This document shows positions 1 through 13,900 of a stretch of 64,000 nt of DNA, one piece after another; position 1 is the first letter of the stretch; each line of letters starts with the position of its first letter. Origin of the DNA: Pegea sp. RAD2-039 (Eukaryota; Chordata; Thaliacea; Salpida; Salpidae); assembly GCA_034620365.1 (NCBI GenBank), contig JAQGEQ010000213.1:682001-746000 (forward strand), given 5' to 3'. Under the pieces are notes generated by a model. That model saw only the letters and a list, made by a program, of their open reading frames with translations. It did no database searches and was not told the DNA's origin. The position numbers were made by a program, and so were the translations under genes.

Positions 1-1954
1 TATTAGAAAAGATATTTTAAAATTGTTAAATCAAACTTTTTTAATGAACTTTGTAACAGTGCGTCATTTAGTATTGAATAGTGTCTATTTTCTTCTTCTT
101 GTCAAATGATTAAATAAAAGATTGAATTTCTTGAAGTAGATTTACAAACTTCCAAAAAATGTTTACTGACAATATTTTCTTAAAACTTAAAAGCTATCTA
201 GGTGGTAGTTGACCCAACTTGATTTTAATAAATGATATTTGAAACAATACCTTTACTTAAACTATTTATTTCAATAATGTTGTAGGATGTTTTTCTTGGA
301 AAAAAAGATGTAAACATTTAAAAAAATAAACTAAGAGTACAAAATAAATCTTAGTCACGCTATAAAGGTTTCTTTATATTTGGAATATGCTTTTGTAATT
401 GTCATCAAATTGTAGCTTGCAATTACTGAGTAAAGTACAAAAACCTTGATTTTTCACTATATGTTTTGTTATATTCAGATAATCAAAACACGTATCAGCA
501 ATGGTGTATACTGCTCAACAAAATTTGTATCCAAAAAGCCTTCAATAAAAAAGCTTCTTTTAAAGTTTGGCATATATTCGATAACATAATGAAAACCAAA
601 AAAAAACTTATTTAATAAGTTTTATTATTAATAAGAATGAGTTTATTAAAAACAATTTTTTTTAAGCATTTAAATATTTAACTAGCCACTAAAACCCATA
701 TTTAGTCAAAAACTTTTAAAATATTATAATTTATATGTCACTTTTGTTTTTATGATTTTCTTATTCAATCAAATGTTGGATAAAATATTTTCATTAAAGA
801 TTTTTTATCAGTTTCAAACCAATTTTAACAGAATATTTTAAGTTATTCCTGAAAACTCTTATTGATCATAAGCTTCAGATTTTTTTGTTTACTACCTGGC
901 TTACTTTGTTGCTTGGCTGCAAATAACGCATTCAAGTTATTATAGATTTGTATTCAATAAATCATTTTTATTAGTAGTGAAACTGAATTTTAATCATAAT
1001 CAAAAGCCTATTTAAAATAAGCTTAAATAAGAAAGTATACATAAGTTCAGTAAATCTTTTGTCAATAACAAAATTAAATGTTTTAAGTCATTAAATTTTA
1101 ATTTTATCATAAATTATTTTACTAGATTTTTAAGTTTCATAAATTTTTACAAATTAACTTATAATTTAATAAAGCGAAAAAAAACAGTTTTTATCAATAC
1201 TTAAAAATGAGAATATTTTTGCATGTGTGATAGATTTATGAAATTAAGTGGTGAAGATTATGTCAAGACTTTGAGTATTATGATAAAATTTTATGAATGC
1301 CACCCGCAAGTTTCTTTAGATGAAGTATTTTGAATGACGTAATCAAATTCATGGCCAATTAAGAAAGCAACAATATTTGAATAAAGCATTTATAGGAGTC
1401 TTTTTGAAAGTTAAAGTAATTTAATGTTTTAAAACATAAACTTTAGAAACAAACTTTTTATTGTAAATTTATAAACTTTTCTGAACCTTTAATGTTTGAA
1501 GTTAGATACTTTTTATGAAAATGTTTACCTGAAAATATAAACAAATCAGGTATGAGCAAATCAAAGGCAAGACATAAAATTAATTTTGATATAAACTGTT
1601 TTGATGGTTAAATAATACTTTTTTTATTATGTTACGACAGTTATAAATTTTAAGCAGTATATAAACATTTAATAGAATAACCAGTTAGATCTATTTATGA
1701 CTTTGATCATTAAAAGCTTCTTGATCATCATCATTAAATGGAGGAAAACCTTTATATTTGAGGCGTGTAACTGTGTACAGTAAAAGGATAATCTTGCTGT
1801 TGTCGTGTTTATTTCTCGATAACTTTTTACATTTATTTTTCAATGCAGGAATTTTTATATTTCAAGGATATTAGGAAGCAGTAAAAGTTTTTTGCAAGTT
1901 CAAATTTATTGTAACTAGGTGTTTTTATATTCATAAATTTTTATACCCTTAAGA
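1..1954. other. AT-rich non-coding stretch upstream of first gene
   Basis: No convincing coding exon was seen in this stretch. It is AT-rich with many A and T runs. The last 40 bases contain an in-frame TAA upstream of the ATG at 1955 and a possible splice acceptor (AACTAG) about 40 bases before that ATG. Confidence 0.5.
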
Positions 1955-4900
1955 ATGGGAGGAAAAACTTCAAAAGCTATCGATATTTTTGTTCCTGACA
2001 ATCGCAAATACTGTGAGTTATCAGATGAAGCTCTTAAAAAGTATTCAGGTGGTCCTTATGAGTATATGGCTGTTGATGTTTGTTTGAACTTCTCTAACAC
2101 AAAAGGTATGTTTTTAGCTTCAAAAACTTTCAAAATTTTTTTGATCTAAAAGTTATCATTCTGATAAATTAGTTTTTAGCAAATGCTTCAAACCAACAGT
2201 GTGTACTCTGATTATAACTTAAAAGTATTCTCTAAAGTTAATATTTGATGAAGTTCTTATTAAAACAGACGAAAATCCTCCTACTAATTCAATTGTATCA
2301 ATATTACCGGAGGCAAGCAAAAAAAACTTTTGCTTATGCTATGTTACTCCAAAAAAAACTGAAAAATCAACAAATTTTGGTAAAAGGTTATTGTGGACTG
2401 AAGTAAGTTTATTTATTCTTAAAGCTAAAGTTAAGTCGTTCGTTTATTAAAAATAAGTTGACTGAACATTCAAAATTTCATTCTTTGAAATGTTACCAAA
2501 CACTTTAATTATTTATTGACCAATTCAGGAACAAGAACAAAGAATTCAGAACAACTGTTCAAATCCTTCAACTACACATACAGCTGTGTTTTCCAGAGCA
2601 AAATTAAGGTTTGGAAACATTATTTGCTGACAAGAAATCTTGTAAATCTCTAAGAATTGATTTAATATTTATTCAAAGTTATAAAATTAGATTTTCTATT
2701 GATTCAGATTTCCAACAAGCTTTTCTTGTTTTAATAAAATTCTTTGTTTCTATTGCTTGCTGATTTCAAATAATGTCCTGGTAACATGCATAAGAACTTT
2801 CAATTTTTCTAATTGACTTTAAGCTTATAGTTAGTTGTACAGTTCAAAATTGAAAATAGGTTTTTATAATTCAAATTTCGATGTCCAAAATAGTGTCTTC
2901 AAAACTCTTTTATTCATTTTCATATCATTATTTTAACCTAGCCTTAGCATACATGTTATATTTCTGAATAAGTAAAAAAATAGGACAGTTATGCTAATGT
3001 TGTTCCATAGATTTTATAACAATTTTAAATATATTTCATAAAAAACTATTTAGAAAAATTGCTTCTAACATCGTTTTGTCATAGTGCAAATGTTCAAAAA
3101 CAACAATCCTTAGAAAGAATGGATGCTCAAAAAACTATTTTAAATGTTGTGTGAGTTGTTATAAAAAAAGATTGATTTATTTATTTGTTCTTAATTAATC
3201 ATTCCTTCCCAGAATGGAAATGAATAATCGATCAGCAACGTTTTATATAAAAGATTTTACAACAGATATTTCTGATATAAACTCTGCAGTCGAATCATTA
3301 CAAAAACTTGTAAGTTTGCTTGCATCTTTTGAGTTGTATATCCTAAACTTAATATATTCAACTTTAGATTTCATTTGAAGCTGACAATGGGTCTAAGCTA
3401 CAAAGTCTTGTTCGTTTATTTGATGAAGATGTTAACATTTTACATTTGCAATTGATTTTTATGCTTGGTTCAAATAAAGATGAGCAACGCGCTTATGAAT
3501 ATAATGTTGAATCTATCAAGATAAATTATACAGGTCTTAAATATTTATCAACATTTCATCTCGTAATGAGCTATTTATAAATTCAGAGTCGAAATTACTG
3601 CTGAGTAAAAAAAAGCATCCAGTTCCCAAATCAAACCGTTCAACAAATATCACTTGTCACAACGATTGGCTGAAACTTTTGAAAAAAAACTGTAAACTGA
3701 TTGAAGTGATTAATGTAGATGGCTCATTGCCATCAACTATCCATTCTAAATCAGGTAATTCTTACTTTTCATGTATTCAAACAAATGTAAGTTCGGTTGT
3801 GATCGAAAATTTCTTATACAGAATATAAAGCTTGCTTAAGAAGTATTCAACAATTTTATTTCCATGGATTCTATTTATAAAATATTTTTTACTGTAAAAC
3901 CGTTTTTTATAGAAACTTTTCGATTTCCAATAAATATAGATGTAAACAGTAGAAGCAATTAACAAATTATCCGATGCTTTCTTGATTTTTTTAGCATCCA
4001 GAAGTGGCGAAAAGAAATCAAAAAAGAATATATCTTTTGTTACAACTTCAATTTTAATCTATGAAAGACCTTTAAGAGCACGAGTTTTTGAAGGTCTAGT
4101 GAGAGAGATTTGGAATCCTATTGATGAGGTGAAACTTTATTCAATTTGATGATAACAACAAAATGTTGCTTCTAAAATGACTCTTTTTTATATTATTTTA
4201 TTTTGCAAGATCTGGTGATGTAGAATCTGATTAAAGTTTTCAAAATATCGAATCTTCATGATAGTTTATTGTTATTTTTACCTTTCTGATAATTCAAATT
4301 TGTAGACGTTGCACGAAAACATCAAACATGAAACAACAACTTTCGGTGAATTTGGTTGGGAGTTAAGTACGTTGATTTGCACTTTACATGTCCGGATGAA
4401 GCAAGATGGCACTGAACATCGTAAATGTTTGCTATTCTTTCAAAGAAAATGTCCAATATCTGAATCTTTATCAGCACTTTTGAACAAGAAAGAGGTATTT
4501 AAAAAAGATAATGTCATTGTTATAGTAGACATATCAATTTTTCAATAAGTCAAAATCCTCTACTTGACCTGTTTTTGTAATTTTTAGTGAAATTATTCGA
4601 CTTTTTTTGTTTAATTAATAGTTATTTTGATACGTCTGTGGCGAATAAACATTAATTTTAGTTTATAGTTGAAGAACAAACTTATTTTTATAACTTTTAG
4701 AATAGTAAAACTCCTAGCAATTATTGCTGGTAATGATCTAACTACAGATTTGGAAAAAATATATAAAAGCTTCACGTTTATTAATTTATTCATGTGTAAG
4801 GTACTTTTTGCTGTTTACGAGTAAACTCGATATTTCTGGCACCACCTTTGAAAAAAAACGTTTTTTATTTCCAGTCAATGTTGAAGCTAATTTAAAGTTT

Positions 4901-7900
4901 AATTGGTAATTGAAGAATTAAAAGATATTTTTGACTAAATGCGTTTAGCTTTAGGTTGTTAATGGTTTTAATCTCATGTAACGTTTTATAGAATTTTTTT
5001 ACATATTCTATAAGCTCTCTTAAGTTTGTCAAATATCATAAACTGTTTATCCTGAGATTTTGAAGTATGCTATTAACTTTAAAAAATAAAATTTAAAGAA
5101 ACATTTTAAGATCTTTCTTAAATTTATTTGTCTAAATTCTTTCATCTCTTTTAAACTTAATTTTGATTTTAATTTTCTGAACCTTATTAAATTTATCTAC
5201 TATTTTCTAAAACTAAATAACTTAAATAGAGAAATTAGTTTTAAAATGTGTGTTGCAAATGTAACTTCAGATAACCATCTTGAATTAATATTTAGGAAAG
5301 TGAAAACGAATCAATCAAATCAAACGGGAAGACAGTTTCTTCACCATCTTCAGAAAAAGTAATTATTTTTGCTGACTCTCAATCATCCATTAACTATGGT
5401 TGATGACTTTATCTTCAGGCGAAGCATTTTGGGATGGGAGCGATCACTCAAGATGAACTGACGCAAGCAAAACTAAGACACGCGCATGATTTAAAAGAAG
5501 ATCAGCAGATAAACAAAGAAGTGAATATCTTATCGAAAGTTCAACTGAAAAAAGTGAATAGAGATCAACAATTAGTTGGTGGTGAGAGTCAAGAGCAGTC
5601 AGTTCCTTGGCATGCATCACTTGAGCGAAAGCGAGAAGCAGTGATGCGAAACGAGATGCAGCGAGGTCTTAGTGATGAGCAAATTCCAAAACCTACTGAT
5701 GCAGAACAAGCAATTGTTCAAAAGCTGGAAGAAATCAAAAACAAAAACTTCTTAAATCAAGAGAAGGAAAAGATCAAGATTGAAAAAGATATTCCCTTCA
5801 TTGACAAAGATGATACTCCATCTTCTTCAAGCTCTTCTTCTTTTGACAATAATGATTCTGATGACCAAAAGAAGAAGATTTCCAAGTTTATCAGAAAAGT
5901 GTTTGTTGAAAAAGAAGAAACAATTATTTGTGATCAAATTCCATTACATCTAAAAGAGTCTTCAGAGGCTGCTTTTAATACAGAAGATTCAGAATCAATG
6001 AATGAAGTGAGTGAGATTGAAAGATCATTTTCTGTAATTATTGATCGAGCTGATGATGATCTAATTAAAGAGGTTTCAACAAAAGAATTTGATGTTGAAG
6101 TTAAAGCAGTAGCAGATGATAGCGGTTCTGTTTTCTCAGTTAAAGATTCTTCTGCTGATGTAAGATCATTTCATCAAAAAACAGAGTTAAGCTGTGAGGA
6201 TCAATCACACGAAGATGAAAAAGATATTATCGATCTTGTATCCAACCGAGATATTTCAACTCCGAGCAGAAAATTATATGAAGATGGTGAAATGAAGAGC
6301 AGCAGTGATTATGAACAAAGCTCGATCGAAACAAGTTCTGAGATAACGAGAAGTTTTTCTGTCAAGCATTCTCAGCAAGTTATCGAGAGCAACTCTCCTC
6401 CGATTGAATTGGTTTCAAATGTTGAAAGTTCGAAAGATTCAGAAGAACTTAACAATGCACTTGCACCAAAGTTCTCTGAAGATGAAGGAATTTTAATGTC
6501 AGATCTATCAAAAGACACATTGCAAGATGTAGAAGATGTTCATGTAGTTGCTACTTCTGAGTATGCGCGTGATCTTGTGGAAGAAGATTTAAAACTGAGT
6601 TTAATGCCAACTTCCCTCAAACCAGAGCTTATTATTGAAGAATCAGTACCTGTAACACATTTTGAAGAACCCGATCAAAGTATTCAAAAACCAGCAGTAA
6701 ATTTTGAGAAAACAGAACTAGATATTGCAGAATCAGAACCAGTGGTACCAGTTCAAGAACCAGCTATTACAAAGCGAGAACCAACAGTACCAGTTCAAGA
6801 ACCAACTGTTACCGAACCAGAACCAGCAGTATCATTTGAAGAACCAGATATTACAGGACCAGAACCAGCAGTACCATTTGAAGAACCAACTATTACCGAA
6901 CCAGAACCAGCAGTACCATTTGAAGAACCAAATATTACCGAACCAGAACCAGCAGTACCATTTGAAGAACCAGCTATTACAGGACCAGAACCCATAGTAC
7001 CATTTGAAGAACCAACTATTACCGAACCAGAACCAGTAGTAGCAGTTCAAGAACCAACTATTACCGAACCAGAACCAGTAGTAGCAGTTCAAGAACCAAC
7101 TATTACCGAACCAGAACCAGTAGTACCATTTGAAGAACCAAATATTACCGAACCAGAACCAGCAGTACCATTTGAAGAACCAACTATTACCGAACCAGAA
7201 CCAGCAGTACCATTTGAAGAACCAAATATTACCGAACCAGAACCAGCAGTACCATTTGAAGAACCAGCTATTATAGGACCAGAACCCATAGTACCATTTG
7301 AAGAACCAACTATTACCAAACCAGAACCAGTAGTAGCAGTTCAAGAACCAACTATTACCGAACCAGAACCAGTAGTAGCAGTTCAAGAACCAACTATTAC
7401 CGAACCAGAACCAGTAGTACCATTTGAAGAACCAAATATTACCGAACCAGAACCAGCAGTACCATTTGAAGAACCAGCTATTACAGGACCAGAACCCATA
7501 GTACCATTTGAAGAACCAACTATTACCGAACCAGAACCAGTAGTATCATTTGAAGAACCAAATATTGTAGAACCAGAACTAGCAGTAGCAGTTCAAGAAC
7601 CAGCCATTACGGAGCCAGAACCAATAGTACCATTTGAAGAACCAACTATTACCGAACCAGAACCAGTAGTACCATTTGAAGAACCAAATATTGTAGAACC
7701 AGAACTAGCAGTAGCAGTTCAAGAACCAGCCATTACCGAACCAGAACCAGTAGTAGCAGTTCAAGAACCAACTATTACCGAACCAGAACCAGCAGTACCA
7801 TTTGAAGAACCAACTATTACCAAACTAGAACCAGCAGTACCATTTGAAGAACCAGCTACTACAGAACCAGAACCAACAGTACCATTTGAAGAACCAACTA

Positions 7901-9264
7901 TTACAGAGCCAGAACCAGCAGTACCATTTGAAGAACCAACTATTACAGAACCAGAACCAATAGTACCATTTGAGGAACCAACTACTACGGAACCAGAACC
8001 AATAGTATCATTTGAAGAACCAACTAATAAAGACCTACAGTCAGCTTTTGATCAATCAGCACTTGTCTCCTCTTCGGAAGATGGTGTTCAGAAAACGTAT
8101 TTAGCATCAAAAAATTTAGAAATAGATGAAGAAAACGGATTTAGAAAGTTTGATAAAAAAGACAAAAAATCAATTATTTCAGAAGTTAACGAATGTTCAC
8201 TTGTAAAACCAGAAATAAAACAAGTACTGTCAACCTCAGTGACAAATGCTGAAGTTTCGTCAAAATCATTTACAGAAGATCCACAAAATCTTTTAGTTAT
8301 TGCTACCTCAAAAGATGCTAATGAAATAAACTCATCAAATCCCAAACAAGAGCCAAGTAACAACTTAATTAAAATAGTTGATAGTGCTAAAAGCATCGAA
8401 GAGTTTAAACCACAAGATATATTGGTATTTACATCAGCTGATGTTAAAGGCTCTAGTATTGAGTCTGTTGACGATATAGAGTCATCCAAATCAAGTTCTG
8501 AAGGTTTTCCTGATCCTCCACAAGATTTCTTACAAGAAAACGAAGCTTCACCACCAACGACTGATGTGAGTAAAGACAATGTTTGCATTCTGACTGATCC
8601 ATTAGAAACCGAAGATTTTAAGGAAATATCACTAAAAATCGATTACGAAGAGACAAAGATAGAAGATAAGATAGAAGAGGATCTTAATCCGCATTTACTC
8701 AATGGTATCAAGGAAAAAGAAGATAGTTCAGAGAAAGAAGAAAATAATAATCCTTTGTTGTTTGGTTATCATCAGCTTTCAGAGGTCTTAAATCAAAAAA
8801 ATGAAGAAGACTTGGGTAAAATCGATTTGGATAATAAAGATCAAGACAAACCAGAAACGGCGATTGAAAATGTTGAAAATATAGCCTGTCATCAACCACA
8901 ACAGAAAACTCAAGATGAAGAAGACCCCTTAAGTGAGCAAAGTGTCAATTCTGGATATTTCACAAAAATGGATACTTTAGAAACAGAAGTTGATATGAGA
9001 TCAGAGAAATCACAAGAAGACCTGTCACTTCAAAATGAACAAACAAATGATTGTAGCTCACTTGATTTAGAAACGCTGGATGAATATGTTGAAGAGCAAA
9101 CTAATAAGTTGAGCTACAGCTTAACAAAATCTGAAGAAGTTGAGAATTCGTTTGTGGAAGATGAAAAAGTTGATGATTTTTACACGACACCAAGTAGCTC
9201 CGAGAAAAACTGTGATAATTCATCAAGTGGTTATAAAGCAACAGAACAAAACGATTTTGAATAA
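1955..9264 (+). CDS. Unrecognised large protein with N-myristoylation-like start and PEPxVPFEEP minisatellite
   Basis: I model eleven exons: 1955-2105, 2269-2402, 2529-2608, 3085-3150, 3213-3309, 3368-3533, 3587-3754, 3995-4128, 4306-4494, 5296-5358 and 5419-9264. All junctions are GT-AG, phases agree, and the product is about 1697 aa. I do not recognise the family. The N-terminal ~410 residues look globular, with mixed hydrophobic and charged segments such as FGEFGWELSTL and YERPLRARVFEGLVREIW. The protein starts MGGKTSK, which fits an N-myristoylation signal (Gly2, Ser6, Lys7), so membrane attachment is possible. The last exon encodes a charged, probably disordered region rich in Glu, Asp, Ser and Lys. 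In its middle are about 31 copies of a 14-residue unit of the type EPEPAVPFEEPTIT. A TAA lies in frame upstream of the ATG, which supports this start. A poly(A) signal AATAAA is at 9509-9514. The model is well supported; the function is unknown. Confidence 0.8.
6736..8030 (+). repeat. 42-bp coding minisatellite, ~31 units, with 7-unit higher-order repeat
   Basis: The unit encodes 14 residues of the form EPEPxVPFEEPxIT, with a variant in which VAVQEP replaces VPFEEP. By eye there are about 31 units, all in frame. Units 4-10 (from about 6868) and 11-17 (from about 7162) repeat the same order of variants, giving a 294-bp higher-order period. A marker segment GGACCAGAACCCATA recurs near 6983, 7277 and 7487, at spacings of 7 and 5 units. 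Because 42 is divisible by 3, the other frames and the antisense strand are also open here; those are not genes. Confidence 0.95.
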
Positions 9265-9508
9265 CTATATTACTAGTTTAACCCACCTGGCCAGGTTAAC
9301 GTGATTTGTTAGCATGTCTTAGTTATTCAATTTTGTGATGGTGTTGAAACTATAATTTCTAGAAACATTTATTATATATTAATATTTGTATTTTTATCAT
9401 AATGACATTTTGTAAATTTATATCGTCTTTATGTAATTATTTTGTGATGATCTATCTTGTATATCCGCCTTCAGCTTGCTTTTACACTAAAGATACTGAA
9501 GTTAGATA

Positions 9509-9514
9509 AATAAA
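9509..9514 (+). terminator. Poly(A) signal AATAAA
   Basis: An AATAAA hexamer lies 245 bases after the stop codon of the large unrecognised gene, on the same strand, and is a plausible cleavage and polyadenylation signal for it. Confidence 0.5.
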
Positions 9515-10961
9515 CATTGCTGGTTGATTACATCACTTAACGCTTACGTTTTTCGCAAGTTTTCTTTAGAATCTGATTTCAGTATATAATATTCTTTTTG
9601 CTAGAGTTAAATAACTGATTGTATTATTGTTGAAATATATTGTTAATAAGTAATATTAATAAATTGGTTGTGACTTGATATCTTGCATCAATTGATTTTT
9701 GCTGAACATGCTTAAAAAATTCAATTACTTTCTTAAACTATAAAATATTACCAAAAAAACAAGTTCTGTAAAGTAAAGAATTAGAAAATTTATATTTTTG
9801 TAAGTTTACTTTATTAAAATTGAAAACTTATCTAATACTTTTTTACTGTTTCAACTCTATAGTTGACTTACTTTAAGAAAACATAAACCTTTTTTTACAA
9901 GCATATAGTATTGATTTGTCATTAGGAGATGGAAATATTTTTGAGTATGTATTCTAAGCTTACTTTCAAAACAATCAGGTGAAATAGTTTTTAATCAAAA
10001 TATTCATACATCTATAGCTTACTGATTTTTCAATTCAAATTTTTAAACGGAAATGAAGTTTAATTAAAATATAAAAAGTAAGCTGATGTTTAAATACAAT
10101 AATGAATTAAAAATAAGCCTTAAGCGTCAATTGAATCATGTATTTAAAAAATACTTGTTTTTAAAGATCAAATAGTAGCTTACATGTGCATTTAACTAAG
10201 TTTTCTATAGTTTACATCAGCAGATTTGAAAAATTGGTGATGCAGTTTTAGCTTGTTGCTACTTCAACAAAAAAGTATTCATTTTATCTACAGATGTAGA
10301 TTTACTAAAATAAATAATATCAAATTAAACAAAAACTAACTAAAAAATATTCTAAATCATTTTGGAGCTGTTAAAAACGTTGTGCTGTTAAAAGCTTGCA
10401 AAATTTATTATATATTTCATTTATAACAAACAGAATTTGGTATAAAACTAAATATTTAGCGAGAAGTTAATTGAAAAACTAAATTAGGGATAAAATAGTT
10501 AAAAGTAGAATGTTAGTTGGTCAGTAAAAGATATGTATACAAAACTAAAAAAACAAAGAAAGTTGTGAAGAGTAAATGAAAATAATATAAGTCAAGCAAT
10601 GAGTTAGAGAAAACCGATAAATATTTGTAAAATTGCTAAAATATTTCTTCAGGTAAGAAAAATATTTGAAAAAAATTTAGAGAAACTTATCAGAGATAAG
10701 TTAAAAATGTTCAATTTTCAACAAAGTATTGAGAGTTTGTGGCAACTTTATCTACTGAAACACAAGTTGAGAAGAAGTACTCAGCTAAAAGACAAGTTTT
10801 GTTGAGTCCTACCTACTTTAGAGGTAAAAACAATCCAAAAACTCACTTAAGTTTGTTATCGAATCAGCTAGAAGCTATATTTATAAGAAAATATAAACAA
10901 AACTGTTTGAAACAGTGAATAAGTCGATTACAAAGTTCTACAAATTATTCAATCAACTTCT
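9515..10961. other. Intergenic, convergent gene ends
   Basis: This lies between the 3' ends of the large unrecognised gene (+) and SCYL1 (-). It is AT-rich and I see no gene in it. Confidence 0.5.
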
Positions 10962-13900
10962 TCAATCGCATTTTCGTGTTCCCAGTTTAGTGCGATTCAA
11001 CCGTCTATCTTCAATTGCTTTCTTGCGCTGTTTTCTCTTCTCTTCTCGTTCTAACTTCAATTTCTCTGCAGCACTGGAGCCTAAGAAAAGATCAAAGACA
11101 CATTAGTTAAGATTAATTGATTAGAAGACACTCACTTGAGTTAGTATCTTCATCCCAATTACTTTCTCCCCAACCCCAATCAGAATCTTCTTTTTTGACA
11201 ACTTTCTGATGAACTACTGATTTCTTCTTCTGCTTACTACTCAATGAGACCTGTGAAAGAGTTTTGAGACATCTGGGAGTGTTTAATAAAGTCATCAAAC
11301 CTGCTTAGGAGTTGGTTTGGAAGTAAACTCACTGAAGAAGTTATCTTCTACATCATTTGATTTCCAATCATATGTGCTAGCCGGAGGTACATCATTTGAA
11401 GATGACTCAGTTGTTTCAAAAGGTTCGAAACCTTCATCATCCCATCCTGATTCTTCGGGATCTTTTACATCATCATCCCAGGTATTATCATCCCATCCAG
11501 ACTCTTCGGGATCTTTTACATCATCACCCCAAGTATCATCATTCCATCCAGACTCTTCAGGACTCTCCGAGATCTGATTGATTTGGTTTTTGCTTCTGAC
11601 AATTTTGTCTTTTTCACTTTTTTCTTCTAAAGTCTAGAAACGAACAATTTTACAAAAGTTGGATTTTGAATATTTAAATTTCTAAAAATTTATTTATTGA
11701 ATTAAATAAATTCTAAACAGTCTTCTGCTACTCGTGACTAACTAAACAACTAAAAATCAATTTCATTTGAATTGTTGTTGAAACTTATTGGTGATTTCTG
11801 TGACAAGTTTGCTACACAAACCATCAGAATGACAAAGTTAGTTCATAAAAGTCACATGATTATGTGAAAAGTTGATGAGGTCAACATCAAACTAAAGAAG
11901 TTGTTGAAAGATGTTAGTAAGAAGTGAAGTCAACTATTTCTGTTCTGTTGTGTTAATCTACAAGTGGTGACGTCCACTACAAACCTGGTCACCATCCAAG
12001 TCCAAACTTTGCCACATTTGGTCCTCTTGTTTGCGCAACTTTGAAATCACTTTCAATTTACCAACTTTCAAATCAGTTTTCAACTGAGGCAATTTGTCAG
12101 CAACTTTCAAAGACTCAAAAATATCTTTAAAATTACCTCTGGTTTTTGAATATCATCCCAACTTTCCCCATCCCATTCTTCAGATTTAGGAGTAGTTTTC
12201 GGGGGATCTTCTTCCTTTTTCTCTTCATTTTGTTCTTTTTTAGCAGGTGTGTTTGAAGTAACTGGCTTCTGCTGGTTTGCTTGATTGTTTTTTCCATCAG
12301 CTGATGGTGTTTTGCTGCTTGAATACAGCTTGGATGTGAGTGACGTCACACCAGTGGTCATCCAACCAGCCCATTTGGCCGAGGGTGTGGCCGGACCAGT
12401 AACTGTGGCCTCCTCATCTATCAGTAAACAAAACTGGTTTTTTAAGTTCTAATTTTATCGTTGATTTAAAATTTATTTAAAATCGATTGAAAGAAGAAAT
12501 TTGAAGAATATTTAAAGATGAACAAATGACGTCATGAGAGTCACGTGCTTCATTATAGCTTAAAATTCTTTAAACAAATCTCTTCAGCTCCACCTACCGA
12601 TTGAAATTCATAAACTACTAACCAATTTTTACAGCTTTTTCTGGATGATCAGATGCATCTTGAAGACGATCAATGAAGACTTTAAGCGATTTGAAGACTT
12701 GATCGCGTACTTGCTTATCAGGATCAATAGTAAGTGAAGAAAGAGTTGGGATTGCCTAAAAGATAACTGAAGATCATCAACCAGTCAACATCTTTTCAAT
12801 ATTACTTTGAAAGCACAATCTTTAAGTGAGAAGTATTTGATGGTGTTGACCATAGCCAAAACTCCAGCTGTTCTTGCTGCCGGAAAAGGGTCTTTCATGG
12901 CTCTTGCAAACGCTGAAGTCACTACACGTTGGCGGGTCTGAGTAAGATCAACATCCAAGCATCAACTGCGCTTCATCACAAAACTTACCACTGGGTTCAA
13001 ATACTGTGCAATTTTTCCTAGACACACAGTTGTATTTGTTCTGATTGGTCCTTGATCGTCACGTGATTGCAAACGTGCAAAGTGCTTCATTAATTCAGTG
13101 TTTAAATTCACATCGTTTAATTTTGGCGCTAGCAAAAGCATTCCCTAAATCAAAAGTCAGATGAAAAAGATTACATCGATTCACGCCGCTACTGTGATGT
13201 GATTTTGATGTAACCGACCTTAACGGTTTGTTCTCTAATTGCTGGGTTGGTGTCCATAAAACCAGTGACCATATTTGGAAACACTTGTGAGTTGACCACC
13301 TGAAAAAATGGGCATTTAATGAAGATTGAATGCGAGTAAGACAGACGGATACCTGAGGCTTCAGATGCTCGGCAAAGATGGGAAGTTGTCGAAGAAGATA
13401 AATCCGAGTCGCTCTATCAGTTGAGGAAAAGAGCTTGATGACACAAGGAACAATTTGGGCTTGATACTCTGTCTCATCCATATATTTTCCCAACTGAATA
13501 AGAAAAGTTCAGAAGAATTTATGAAAGATTCTGATGTCGGTTACTTTGAAAAGAGGAGGAAGTACAGCGGGTCCCGCGTTGCCGTATTGATAAACATTCA
13601 GAAGTTGAGGAAGGATCTTGTATTTGCTGTATGCGACGGGAAACTCATCAAGATGAGATGTAAGATCATCAAAGAACTTGCTCTGTTCTTCCTGATCTTT
13701 AATCTAAATCAAAAATCAACATAAGATTAGATACCGCTTAAAAAAGTCCCACTTGAATCTCATCCAGGAAGAGATTAGTGGACACGAAGTGATTGGCCAT
13801 AAAACCAGAAGCAGTCCTACAATTTTCCACGAAACGCTCGGGACTTGGACGAGAGACAGGATTTGCCGAAACCAACTCACAATAATTTTTCAATAAATTT

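Noticed and set aside
6725..7386. Long open frames in other frames and on the minus strand across the PEPxVPFEEP region, giving Asn/Gln-, Gly/Ser- or Trp/Phe-rich repeats
   Set aside because: They arise because the 42-bp unit is divisible by three, so all frames stay open. The sense frame continues from well-spliced upstream exons.
12099..12138. An SCYL1 exon beginning after TTTTTGAG at 12113
   Set aside because: The intron between it and the exon ending at 12137 would be only 23 bases. The acceptor after CCTCAG (exon from 12083) gives a workable intron instead.
13455..13724. 89-aa plus-strand open frame
   Set aside because: It lies over SCYL1 HEAT-repeat exons on the other strand and shows no motif.
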